Assembly (NCBI GenBank): GCA_903893745.1
Contig: CAITNF010000001.1
Location: forward strand, 62,001-126,000
DNA: 64,000 nucleotides
Direction: 5' to 3'
Source of the DNA: an uncultured Actinomycetes bacterium
GTDB taxonomy: Bacteria; Actinomycetota; Acidimicrobiia; Acidimicrobiales; RAAP-2
Every line of letters begins with the position of its first letter. Positions within the stretch are counted from its first letter, which is position 1. Position numbers and translations under genes: made by a program. Shown here in pieces: positions 50,335 to 58,808 of the stretch. The notes under the pieces are model-generated. The model saw only the letters and a program-made list of their open reading frames with translations. It was not told where the DNA came from and did no database searches.

Positions 50335-52359
50335 GTGAGAATCCAGGGTGATCGCGTCGCGTGGGTACTGGTCGGAGCGACCATATTCACGTGGTGCTTT
50401 CTCCTGTTCGGTTATAACGACTCGTACCCTTGGCTCGCGCTCGCTGAAGTCGGAGGTGGATTGTTCGCGATGGTCATCGTCAGTACCGCGTTGTCGAACA
50501 GTGGGAAAACTAATCCCGCACCGCTGGGCGCGAGTGCGTTGATTGTTTCAACGATTCTGTTCTTTATTTGGTGTTGGATCCAGATCCGGATCGCACCCTC
50601 ATACGGAACCGACGAGGCCGCTTTCGACCAGTACGCGGCCCAGCTCTTCGTTCACGGTCATAACCCCTACGCCGCATCGATGGCGCCATCATTTTCAATC
50701 TTTCACGTCTCGCCAGATGGTTTTACATTTCGGCTCGACGGTACGCCCGTAACGCAGTTGAGCTACCCAGCTCTGAGTTTTCTCCTCTACGCACCGCTCC
50801 TACTCGTCGGCGTCACGTCACAGGCGGCGATTCTGATGAACGTGGTGGGCTGGGCGCTCGCCGTTGCCATTGCTTACTTTCTGCTTCCACGAGAGTTCAA
50901 ACCACTGGCAATTGTGCTCGGCTCCTTCGTCATTTTCACCGGCTTCGCCGTCGGTGGTGTGACCGACGCTCTGTACGTGCCGTTCCTCATCATCGCGGTG
51001 TATCGATGGGATCGATTCATCAACCTCTCAGGTTGGCAGCGTTGGGTTTCACCAGCCGCAATGGGACTATCGCTGGGCATTAAGCAAACCCCCTGGTTCA
51101 TTGTGCCGTTCCTGGTTATTGGTCTCTATTTAGAAAAGCGACTGGTGAGCCCCGAACCGACACGCCCGTACTTTGTCGTGTGGCAGTACCTCTGGCGGCT
51201 CCTGGTTGTTTTTTTGATTCCCAATCTCTACTTCATAGCGATTAACCCCAGTGCTTGGTTTCGCGGAATCCTGACGCCCTTCATTGATCACCTCGTGCCG
51301 GCCGGTGAGGGCATCGTGGCGATTGCGAACTTTATGGGGCGAGGTGGTGGTTTGCTCGCGGCCTATAGCGCGCTCTCGGCCGCAGTGTTGTTGTTCAGCA
51401 TTGTGCTCTTTGTAAATTCTTACCCACGCTCTAAGGGTCTGCTGGTCTTTATTCCTTCGTTGATTCTCTTCTTTTCAGAACGATCGTTTTCAAACTACTT
51501 CGTTATGTTTCTACTTCCTGCCGTGGTAGCGGCGAGTTCACTTCGTGGTGTGCCCGAAACAGACCTCACTATCTGGGCCAATCTTCGAAAGACTGGTCGG
51601 CGCCAGGCGGCTCTTGCTCTTTCGCTTTTGCTCGTCTTCTTATCACTCGCCTTGGTTACCTTGTCCCCTCAACCAATATCGCTCCACGTAATTTCGGTCT
51701 CGACTACCGGTCAACTCGCGACGGTGATTAGAACTAAAGTTTCCGTTACCAACCGAACGAATCACGTGCTCACACCGGTCTTTACGAGTGAGGGCGGTGG
51801 CGCCATCACTGCACCGTGGCTCGTCATAAAGGGTCCCCGGCAACTCCGTCCCGGCGCAACGACTATTTATCGGCTCCAGGCACCCAATTTCCCTGCGCAA
51901 CCGGCGCTCAGTGGTGGATTCCAAATGGTTGCGCTGACAACCTCACCCGCCGCGATGAGCGTATCGGCGCCCTTCACTCCCACTTTCTGGCACGTCGCGC
52001 TCAACCCTCAGGCGTTCAATAAACCAATCCCCGTCAATCAGTACGTAACCTTCGCTGCGCAAGTTCTCAGTCCCACCGATAACCCCGTCAACGTCGCTGG
52101 CATTCCTGTGTATCTCGGTCAAATTAGTTACACGCAACAAGGGCTCAGTTACACCGAAGCCGTCATCAATTCGGGAGCCCAAGGTCAGTCGCCGGTCGAA
52201 GCTCTCACTGACTCGCACGGAGTTGCCTACTTCACGTTACGAGGAACTGTGGTGGCACGCGACCCCGTCTACTTTGAGGCCAACCTCGTCAATGGTCAAT
52301 CGGCCTACCCGTATGGCTACTCAAATATTGTGCCGATCCTCTTCAGCCCTATTCAATAG
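50335..52359 (+). CDS. Polytopic membrane protein, GT-C/GT87-like glycosyltransferase candidate
   Basis: A 674-residue membrane protein with about 11 helices up to residue 440 and an extracytoplasmic beta-sandwich-like C-terminal part of some 230 residues. The first large outer loop has SYGTDEAAFDQYAAQLFVHG followed by HNPYAASM, with the acidic residues expected of GT-C enzymes using polyprenyl-phosphate sugars. GIKQTPWFIVPFLV is similar to a conserved GT87 mannosyltransferase segment. The GTG start has GAGG seven bases upstream. It is the last gene of the envelope group. Donor and acceptor are unknown, and the C-terminal domain is not recognised. Confidence 0.65.
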   Translation: MRIQGDRVAWVLVGATIFTWCFLLFGYNDSYPWLALAEVGGGLFAMVIVSTALSNSGKTNPAPLGASALIVSTILFFIWCWIQIRIAPSYGTDEAAFDQYAAQLFVHGHNPYAASMAPSFSIFHVSPDGFTFRLDGTPVTQLSYPALSFLLYAPLLLVGVTSQAAILMNVVGWALAVAIAYFLLPREFKPLAIVLGSFVIFTGFAVGGVTDALYVPFLIIAVYRWDRFINLSGWQRWVSPAAMGLSLGIKQTPWFIVPFLVIGLYLEKRLVSPEPTRPYFVVWQYLWRLLVVFLIPNLYFIAINPSAWFRGILTPFIDHLVPAGEGIVAIANFMGRGGGLLAAYSALSAAVLLFSIVLFVNSYPRSKGLLVFIPSLILFFSERSFSNYFVMFLLPAVVAASSLRGVPETDLTIWANLRKTGRRQAALALSLLLVFLSLALVTLSPQPISLHVISVSTTGQLATVIRTKVSVTNRTNHVLTPVFTSEGGGAITAPWLVIKGPRQLRPGATTIYRLQAPNFPAQPALSGGFQMVALTTSPAAMSVSAPFTPTFWHVALNPQAFNKPIPVNQYVTFAAQVLSPTDNPVNVAGIPVYLGQISYTQQGLSYTEAVINSGAQGQSPVEALTDSHGVAYFTLRGTVVARDPVYFEANLVNGQSAYPYGYSNIVPILFSPIQ

Positions 52360-52433
52360 TGCATTTCGTAGTTAGCGGCCCTGCGTACCCTTCGAGAGGC
52401 GGGCGCACCACGTAAATCAGAGGCAGTTCTAAT

Positions 52434-53288
52434 TCAACCAAATCGTCCACTAATGTAGTCCACGGTTCTCGAGTCATCTGGGTTCGAGAAGAGTTTGGCG
52501 GTGGGTGAAAACTCAATTAACTCGCCGGCTCGATCGTCGGCCATGAGCAAGAACGCGCAGTCGTCAGAGATCCGTGAGGCCTGCTGCATATTGTGGGTAA
52601 CAATGATAATGGTCGCCAACTCTTTTAGTGAGGTCATGAGCTCTTCAATTTGACCAACCGCAATTGGGTCCAGTGAGGATGTTGGTTCATCCATGAGTAG
52701 TACTTCAGGCTCGATGGCGAGTGCCCGCGCAATGCACAGACGCTGTTGTTCTCCTCCCGACAGAGAAGATGCTGGACTCTTCAGTCGATCCTTCACCGAA
52801 TCCCATAACGCCGCCGCGCGAAGGGACTCTTCAACTGAGTCTTGAATCAGACTCTTGCCCCGCACGCCATTAAAGGTCAGCCCCGAAGCCACGTTCTCAA
52901 ATATCGAGGCTGCGGGAAATGGATTAGGTCGCTGAAAGACCATCCCCACGCGACTACGCAAGACACCGGGAGCCATTGCTTTCCCGTAGATGTCCACCCC
53001 GTCGAGCGTGATGGTGCCAGTAACTTGCGCAGTCTTGGTTCGGTCATGGAGTCGATTCAAGGCGCGTAACAATGTCGTTTTACCCGAACCCGACGGCCCA
53101 ATCAGAGCCGTAACCCGATTGCGCGTTACGTCGAAACTAATATCACGCACTGCGGGACGACCAGAAAATGACACCGAGACCTGCCGCAGTTCCATGACAG
53201 TGGCGTCAATCTGTGGAGGTTCGAAATCTCGAATACCATTTACGAAACTCGACACCTGTTCAATTCTTTCAACATCACTAACGCTCAT
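52434..53288 (-). CDS. pstB: Phosphate ABC importer ATP-binding protein PstB
   Basis: ATPase of the high-affinity phosphate importer, 284 residues from the ATG giving MSVSDVERIE. It has Walker A GPSGSGKTT, the PstB-specific RPNPFPAASIFENV around the Q-loop, signature LSGGEQQRL and Walker B VLLMDEPTSSLDP. The N-terminal extension before VMELRQVSVSF is longer than in typical PstB. A second possible ATG eight codons upstream lies one base after the pstA stop; I prefer the downstream one because GGGAG precedes it. It is the last gene of pstS-pstC-pstA-pstB; no phoU gene follows. Confidence 0.93.
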   Translation of the reverse strand: MSVSDVERIEQVSSFVNGIRDFEPPQIDATVMELRQVSVSFSGRPAVRDISFDVTRNRVTALIGPSGSGKTTLLRALNRLHDRTKTAQVTGTITLDGVDIYGKAMAPGVLRSRVGMVFQRPNPFPAASIFENVASGLTFNGVRGKSLIQDSVEESLRAAALWDSVKDRLKSPASSLSGGEQQRLCIARALAIEPEVLLMDEPTSSLDPIAVGQIEELMTSLKELATIIIVTHNMQQASRISDDCAFLLMADDRAGELIEFSPTAKLFSNPDDSRTVDYISGRFG

Positions 53289-53313
53289 TACGAATTCAAC
53301 TCCCGCTGGCATG

Positions 53314-54219
53314 TCATCGTGACTTCGCCAAGAACGACCGACCAATGATATTTAAGGTAAGCACTCCGGCCATTAAAATTATGGCTACGCCCCAACATTC
53401 TTGACGCTGGCTGGGAAAGACACCTTGCAGCAGTTGCCACACCAGCGTCGGCAAGGCAGTGGTCTGTTTAAAAGGATTCCACTGCGGCGTTGACGATATT
53501 CCAATCACCAGCAAGATCGGAGCTGTCTCACCCGACGCCCTCGCGAGGGCTAAGAATATGCCAGTGATGATTCGTGGGAGCGCCATTGGCATCGTGACCC
53601 GTGACATCACCTTCGATGGCGCAGCGCCGAGGGCAAGAGCCGCCTCGACGTAAGTTTTAGGAACGCTACGTAGCGCCTCCTCGCCCGAGATAGCAATGAC
53701 GGGAACCATCAGAATGCTGAGCGCAACTATTCCTGCGACGCCCGAGGATGGAGCATGAAACCGGAGAAGAAATGCTGCGACAAATATTCCAAAAAGTACC
53801 GAAGGTAGGCCGAGCAACACGGCGAGGCTCGTGCGCAGAGTCTCAGTCACTGATCCCTTCAACTCGCAGAGCGCGACGCTAATTCCAATCCCGATAGGCA
53901 CCGAAAGAGTGAGTGCTAACCCGACGACCACAATCGTCCCCACGAGACCATTAACGATGCCGCCCACTGCGTCGAGGTGGGTAATGGTTGGTTCAGCCGG
54001 CACTTTCGTGAGAAAGGACCACGTAAGGAAGTGGTAGCCATTGGAGATAATGGTCTGCAGCAGCAGCACCAGCGGGACTAATGCAATGATCAGTGCCAAA
54101 ATAGTCAAACTCAAATAGACCGTCGAGAATGATTGGCGACGGCGATTGGTTGTCGCCGATACATGCTGTATGTATCGCCGCTTCCAACCCTCTTCGGTCG
54201 ACTCCACAGATTTTTTCAC
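53314..54219 (-). CDS. pstA: Phosphate ABC importer permease PstA
   Basis: Permease subunit of 301 residues with six membrane helices. Characteristic segments are IVNGLVGTIVVVGLALTLSV followed by PIGIGISVALCE, GLPSVLFGIFVAAFLL and the coupling loop EALRSVPKTYVEAALALGA. The GTG start overlaps the pstC stop as GTGA, so the two permeases are translationally coupled. The N-terminal cytosolic tail of about 35 residues is somewhat longer than usual. Confidence 0.94.
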   Translation of the reverse strand: MKKSVESTEEGWKRRYIQHVSATTNRRRQSFSTVYLSLTILALIIALVPLVLLLQTIISNGYHFLTWSFLTKVPAEPTITHLDAVGGIVNGLVGTIVVVGLALTLSVPIGIGISVALCELKGSVTETLRTSLAVLLGLPSVLFGIFVAAFLLRFHAPSSGVAGIVALSILMVPVIAISGEEALRSVPKTYVEAALALGAAPSKVMSRVTMPMALPRIITGIFLALARASGETAPILLVIGISSTPQWNPFKQTTALPTLVWQLLQGVFPSQRQECWGVAIILMAGVLTLNIIGRSFLAKSR

Positions 54220-55199
54220 GAAAGCCTGCTCAGATTTCGCCGGAAGATGATTCGCGCATACAGCGACGCGGCGGCAACAAGAACGAAGAGTACTACTCCC
54301 AAGCAGTACAACACCGAAGTATTCCCTTCTCCAGAACTGAAGTCGGTCACGATTCGCGCCGCCAAGGTTGAGCCAGTGGCCAGGAGACTTTTAGGTAAGG
54401 GCGTTGCGTTAATTCCACCTAAAACTGTCGCCACCGCGACCGTTTCCCCAAGAGCCCGCGCCATTCCCAGACTTACGGCTCCCACCAACCCGGAACGACA
54501 ACTCGGGAGAATGACTTTTCGTAAAATCCGTCCACGAGTCGCGCCCAGCGCGAGGGCCCCTTCAATCACGTCGTCGGGCACTGCCGCGACCACGTCGGAG
54601 CTCATCGCCGTGATAATTGGCAGAATCATTACGGCCAAAATGATTGAGCCCACCATGATGCCCGCACCACGAGGAACTCCCGAGAAGGGCCAATGGCCGT
54701 GGGAAATTTGGATAAGCCAGGGTTCGGCGTTAAAGCTTGACCACTTCACCAGGGTCAGTACGCCCCAGATTGCGAAGACGATTGACGGGACGATGGCTAA
54801 GAGCCCGATTACCGAAGAGATCAGAAGTTGCAATCGCTTGGGGATTAAGAAGACGATCGCGAGTGCCGAACCAATCGCAATGGGAGTCGCGAGAACGAGC
54901 GCGAGCAGTGTAGTCAGCACGGTGCCCACAACAAGAGAAAGTACGCCGTACGACTGGCCGTAGACCCAGAATTGGTTCGACCAGAAGCCGTGGCCAATGA
55001 CTTTCCAGCCCGGAGCTGATTGCCAAGCCAGAGCGCCTATAAACAGCAGAATAAAAATACCAGTCGCCGTCATAATGCCCAACAAACTGAATCGATAGAA
55101 ACGATCAGTACCCCCCGAGAGTTGATGCTCTCGGGGGGTACTGATCCGTTCAGCTACGGATTCGACAACCGCCACTTGTGGCGGAAAAGTCGGATCCAC
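54216..55199 (-). CDS. pstC: Phosphate ABC importer permease PstC
   Basis: Permease subunit of 327 residues, with helix 1 at LLGIMTATGIFILLFIGALAW and the coupling loop around DVVAAVPDDVIEGALALGA. The GTG start is supported by AGGA seven bases upstream, overlapping the pstS stop codon. Codons 18 to 33 form a perfect 19-bp inverted repeat, so the mRNA would fold into a strong hairpin soon after the start codon. The cytosolic tail it encodes (ISTPREHQLSGG) shows no domain and may be tolerated for its RNA structure. An ATG after the hairpin (at 55073) would remove part of the first helix and has no ribosome binding site. Confidence 0.92.
   Translation of the reverse strand: MDPTFPPQVAVVESVAERISTPREHQLSGGTDRFYRFSLLGIMTATGIFILLFIGALAWQSAPGWKVIGHGFWSNQFWVYGQSYGVLSLVVGTVLTTLLALVLATPIAIGSALAIVFLIPKRLQLLISSVIGLLAIVPSIVFAIWGVLTLVKWSSFNAEPWLIQISHGHWPFSGVPRGAGIMVGSIILAVMILPIITAMSSDVVAAVPDDVIEGALALGATRGRILRKVILPSCRSGLVGAVSLGMARALGETVAVATVLGGINATPLPKSLLATGSTLAARIVTDFSSGEGNTSVLYCLGVVLFVLVAAASLYARIIFRRNLSRLS
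55103..55146 (-). terminator. Perfect 19-bp hairpin inside the 5' end of pstC
   Basis: GATCAGTACCCCCCGAGAG and its exact reverse complement flank a six-base loop (TTGATG). It starts about 60 bases after the pstS stop and lies wholly within the pstC frame. No T-run. It may end or stabilise the pstS transcript and so reduce permease expression relative to the binding protein, as the hairpin after binding-protein copy 2 probably does. Confidence 0.6.
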
Positions 55200-55208
55200 T
55201 TACTATTC

Positions 55209-56591
55209 CTAGTTTGCAGTAGTTAAGGCGAACGCCGTCGCAGCACCAACACCGGTCGGGTAGGTCACCGTTCCGAGCTTGGTTTCAGCCAAAGCTTGCA
55301 GCGCTGCTGGCAGTGCCACGTAACTTAACGCGGCAGCATTGGACTGACCATACGCAGTGCCAGTGTGAGTTAAGAACTCAAGGAACTGGACAATTGCCTT
55401 CGCTTGGTACTCATTGGTCTGAGCCTTGCGAACGATTGCCCAACTCACACCGACCATTGGGTACGAGGTCTTACCTGGCTCGTTAACCAACGCGTAGTGT
55501 GAAGCTTGGTCAGCGGCAAAGTTCGTTCCAATGACAGCCAAGCCCTTCTTCGCGGCGGCCCCGATGGTTGCGGTGGTGCACTTCACGTACTTCCCACTCG
55601 CATTCTTCACGACAGCCACATTCAGCGTGCCCGGAGTAGCAGCGTTGGCGATGATTGCGTACGACGACTCAACGTACCCAATGGATCCGTCAGTGCTACC
55701 AACGGCGGCAGAAAGCAGCGCGGAGCTTGAGCTCTGGACCATTCCGGTAACCGTGGGGAGTGTGGAAAGAGGATTTGGGAATTCCGTCGCATCAACCTTT
55801 TGCAGGTACGTCGAGAACATAAACGTCGTACCTGAGCCAGCCGTACGGTCTTCGAGCGTAATGGTCTGCGTCGTCAAGTGGGCCAAACAGTTGTAGGGCG
55901 TAGTTCCCTTTGCACCCTTGATCTGCAGACTCTTGTTCGTGGCAGCAATCGCGGCAGCGTTCCAGTTAGTGACCGTACCCTTGAAAATCTGACCAATGGT
56001 CTTGCCATCAAGCTTCAGACCATTCTTCGTGAAGTTCGTCTGACAAATTGCGTTGGCATCACTGGCGAAGCCGATCTTGAAAATAATTGCAATTCCACCA
56101 ATAGTTACTGGAACTTGCACATAGTCTGCCGCACTCTTACCGGAAGGATAGAGCGCTGAGTCAAGTGGAGCAGCAACTGTCTCGTTGTCTAGTGAGATAT
56201 CGCTAAAACCAATTGCGCCGTAGCCATCAGTGGGAATTGTTGGGCAACCACTACTGTTTGAAAGAGTGGCGGGACTGGAACCCAAATAACCAAGGGCCAG
56301 TTCACGTCCACAGAGTGAGTTTTTCGACCCGTAAGTGGTAATCCAACCAGAGTTATTGGCGCCGGCGGCATTGAACTGTGTAATCGCAGCAGCGACGAGC
56401 GGCTGGTCAAAACTGGATCCACCAATTGCTAGCGCGGCCCCGGTCGTTCCCGATTGCGCAGCAGCGATTGACAGTGAGTTTTTCAACGTGGGATTACTCT
56501 TGCTCTTCGCACTCGCTGGCATGATGCCAACCGCGAGCACTGTCGCGCCGACAGCCAACATGGCTACGGACGACCGGTAAATTCGATTCAT
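55209..56591 (-). CDS. pstS: Phosphate-binding protein PstS
   Basis: Exported phosphate-binding protein of 460 residues, longer than the 320 to 370 usual for PstS. The ATG giving MNRIYRSS has AGGAGG six bases upstream. The signal peptide AMLAVGATVLAVGIMPASA is cleaved near residue 28, without a lipobox Cys. Phosphate-site segments are IGGSSFDQPLVAAA, the anion-binding DRTAGSGTTFMFSTYL and GSIGYVESSYA. The extra length comes from loops that include two Cys-containing segments (LCGRELALG and SSGCPTIP). It heads pstSCAB and is preceded by a probable PhoP box. Confidence 0.93.
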   Translation of the reverse strand: MNRIYRSSVAMLAVGATVLAVGIMPASAKSKSNPTLKNSLSIAAAQSGTTGAALAIGGSSFDQPLVAAAITQFNAAGANNSGWITTYGSKNSLCGRELALGYLGSSPATLSNSSGCPTIPTDGYGAIGFSDISLDNETVAAPLDSALYPSGKSAADYVQVPVTIGGIAIIFKIGFASDANAICQTNFTKNGLKLDGKTIGQIFKGTVTNWNAAAIAATNKSLQIKGAKGTTPYNCLAHLTTQTITLEDRTAGSGTTFMFSTYLQKVDATEFPNPLSTLPTVTGMVQSSSSALLSAAVGSTDGSIGYVESSYAIIANAATPGTLNVAVVKNASGKYVKCTTATIGAAAKKGLAVIGTNFAADQASHYALVNEPGKTSYPMVGVSWAIVRKAQTNEYQAKAIVQFLEFLTHTGTAYGQSNAAALSYVALPAALQALAETKLGTVTYPTGVGAATAFALTTAN

Positions 56592-56665
56592 TTGCTTCCT
56601 CCTAGAAGATAGTTTGTGCCTCGAATTCGTCACGACTCCCATCGTTGTGAACCCAAGACCTGCGT

Positions 56666-56720
56666 AACTTAGGATTCAAAAATGAACTAAAGGTGACCAT
56701 ATGCGGACTACAGGGTGAGC
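56666..56720 (-). promoter_or_regulatory. Probable PhoP (PHO) box and -10 region of pstSCAB
   Basis: On the minus strand four GTTCA-like pentamers occur at exact 11-base steps: GCTCA (56716 to 56720), AGTCC (56705 to 56709), GGTCA (56694 to 56698) and GTTCA (56683 to 56687). Two are followed by CC, as in GTTCACC. Tandem 11-base direct repeats of this kind are the PhoP site of Streptomyces. TAAGTT at 56666 to 56671 could be the -10 box. The remaining 346-base interval between pstS and the transketolase gene shows no gene. Confidence 0.65.
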
Positions 56721-56937
56721 ACCATGCACCAATTTGGCAACTATTTCGAGTGGTGGAGGATAATCGACCGGATTAGTCCGAACCTTAAAATCTGCGCAAA
56801 ATCTTCGACGGGGCGCTTTCAACAAATGCGCGAACTTTACGGTCAACCGAAGCGTTTTCGTCACGATCTTTGTAAAAACACGACCCTGAGGGAAATGACA
56901 CTGTTTGAAGCTAAGCAATCTGGAGAGGGTACGCAAC

Positions 56938-57972
56938 CTAGGAAAGAAATTTGGTCACCACTGCAGCGATGCCCTGAGCGTCGAGTCGATAGTGCTGGTA
57001 AAGAGAGACTGGTGGGCCAATGAGGACATACTCGTCGTGCACTCCATGGCGTAAGAACGCGACACCCGTCGAATGATCAGCTAACACTTCGGCGACCGCA
57101 CCGCCGAGGCCCCCAATGACGCTGTGCTCCTCCACCGTCACAATTGCTTTCGTTTCTGCAGCAGCCGCGAGAATTGCCTCCTGGTCTAACGGCTTGATGG
57201 TGTGCATGTCAAGCACCCGTACCGACAGACCCTGAGACTGCAAAATTTCTGCGGCACCAAGTGCTGGATGTACTTCGGAACCGGTAGCAATGATGGTGAC
57301 GTCGGAACCTTCTTGCAGCTTCACCGCACGACCAAACGAGAAGTCTGCGGGGACTTCGCTATAGACCTCGGGGTCACGCCCTCGACCAAGTCGCAGGTAC
57401 AGCGCACCCGGTAAATCTAGTGATGCACGCAACATTGCCCGTAACTGATTCCCGTCAACCGCACAAGCCACCGTCAGGTCAGCTACGGCACGCATCGCCG
57501 CGAGGTCTTCCAGCGCATGATGGCTTGACCCGTAGTAGCCGAGCGACATGCCCGAGTGGTGAGCCAAAATTCGAACCGACATTCCCGGGTACGCACAGTC
57601 GGTCCGTATCTGTTCGTAACCGAGCAGGGAGGCGAAAGAGGCGAAGGTCCCCACGAAGGGGATGAGTCCCGTGGAAGCCATGCCCGCCGCCGCGCTAATC
57701 ATGTTCTTTTCCGCAATACCTAAATTGAAAAATCGATGCGGATGACGACTCGAAAAATCATTTAAACGATTTGCTGACGCGAGGTCGGCAGTGAGGACAA
57801 CAACTCGCTCGTCGGAGTCAGCCAAGTTCGCGAGCTCCTCACCCGCCACAAACGCGGGCACTGATGCTCGAGCAATCCCTTTACCGGTCTCACGATCGGC
57901 CTTCGCCGCCGTGGCTACTCCCCGGAATACTTCACTCTGATCTTGACCCTCATGGGTCGAACGAGAACTCAT
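56938..57972 (-). CDS. Transketolase C-terminal subunit (split transketolase)
   Basis: A 344-residue protein covering the pyrimidine-binding and C-terminal domains of transketolase. The cofactor-activating Glu is in FFNLGIAEKNMISAAAGMA, followed by PFVGTFASF, IIATGSEVHPALGA and the C-terminal VEEHSVIGGLGGAVAE. It works only with the N-terminal subunit encoded just upstream; the ATG overlaps that stop as ATGA. The N-terminus has about 35 hydrophilic extra residues. Split transketolases are common in archaea and in catabolic operons of bacteria. Linkage to a peptide/nickel-type importer suggests a role on an imported sugar or sugar-like compound. Confidence 0.9.
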   Translation of the reverse strand: MSSRSTHEGQDQSEVFRGVATAAKADRETGKGIARASVPAFVAGEELANLADSDERVVVLTADLASANRLNDFSSRHPHRFFNLGIAEKNMISAAAGMASTGLIPFVGTFASFASLLGYEQIRTDCAYPGMSVRILAHHSGMSLGYYGSSHHALEDLAAMRAVADLTVACAVDGNQLRAMLRASLDLPGALYLRLGRGRDPEVYSEVPADFSFGRAVKLQEGSDVTIIATGSEVHPALGAAEILQSQGLSVRVLDMHTIKPLDQEAILAAAAETKAIVTVEEHSVIGGLGGAVAEVLADHSTGVAFLRHGVHDEYVLIGPPVSLYQHYRLDAQGIAAVVTKFLS

Positions 57973-58808
57973 CGGATAGTCCCTTCACGCAGCTCTTGTT
58001 CAACTGCGGCGTAGTCCTCGGCATTCAAGTTCCCCACGTGCCAGTGCACGTCACCCTCCATTCGCGCGACTCCCTTTCCCTTAATGGTGTCCGCAATAAG
58101 GACGTGTGGTCGATCTGATGTACTCGAATTAATTCGATCGAAAGCACCGGTAATCGCACCTAAATCATGACCATTAATGCGCTGTACGTCCCAACCGAAT
58201 GCGCCAAAGCGTTCGTCGATTGGTTCAGCAGTCATAATCTCCTCAGTCGGACCGTCAATCCCCAAACGATTACGGTCCACAATGCACACAAGCGACTCGA
58301 GTCGATAGTGACTCGCCGACATGACCGCTTCCCAGACCTGACCTTCAGCTAATTCACCATCACCGACCATGACGTAGGTGCGATAGTCACGGCCCTGTAC
58401 TCGAGCGCCCATCGCCATCCCCACGCCAATGGAGAGGCCGTGACCGAGTGAACCCGAACTGAAGTCGATGCCGCGAATCTTTCGCATATCGGGATGGTCG
58501 CCAAAGGCACTGCCCAGTCGGGTGTAGTCGTCAAGCTCCGAAGGTTCGAAGTAACCCAAGTCAGCGAGCACTGGATAAAGTCCAATCGCCGCGTGGCCCT
58601 TGCTCAAGACGAATCGATCCCGATCGGGCCAGTCCGGTCTCAAGGGATCAAGGCGAAGTTGGTGGTAGTAGAGCACGGCGAGTAGTTCCGCCGCCGAGAA
58701 CGTGCCGCTGTAGTGACCCGCACCAGCAATGCGCGAGAGGCGTAACGTTTCTAACCGGATGAATAGCGCTCTATCTACTAATCGATCAATCGTTGCGGAT
58801 TGATTCAT
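57969..58808 (-). CDS. Transketolase N-terminal subunit (split transketolase)
   Basis: A 279-residue protein corresponding to the ThDP pyrophosphate-binding domain. Landmarks are the early HYSGTFSAAELLAVLYY, DRFVLSKGHAAIGLYPVLA, GSLGHGLSIGVGMAMGA and the metal motif from VMVGDGELAEGQVWEA to VCIVDRNRLGIDG. It transfers two-carbon units between ketose and aldose phosphates together with the C-terminal subunit. The ATG overlaps the stop of the ABC ATPase gene as ATGA, binding the enzyme tightly to the transporter operon. Confidence 0.91.
   Translation of the reverse strand: MNQSATIDRLVDRALFIRLETLRLSRIAGAGHYSGTFSAAELLAVLYYHQLRLDPLRPDWPDRDRFVLSKGHAAIGLYPVLADLGYFEPSELDDYTRLGSAFGDHPDMRKIRGIDFSSGSLGHGLSIGVGMAMGARVQGRDYRTYVMVGDGELAEGQVWEAVMSASHYRLESLVCIVDRNRLGIDGPTEEIMTAEPIDERFGAFGWDVQRINGHDLGAITGAFDRINSSTSDRPHVLIADTIKGKGVARMEGDVHWHVGNLNAEDYAAVEQELREGTIR

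Noticed and set aside
52360-52433. Terminator between the convergent GT-C-like and pstB genes
   Set aside because: Only four-base stems can be formed; no convincing hairpin.
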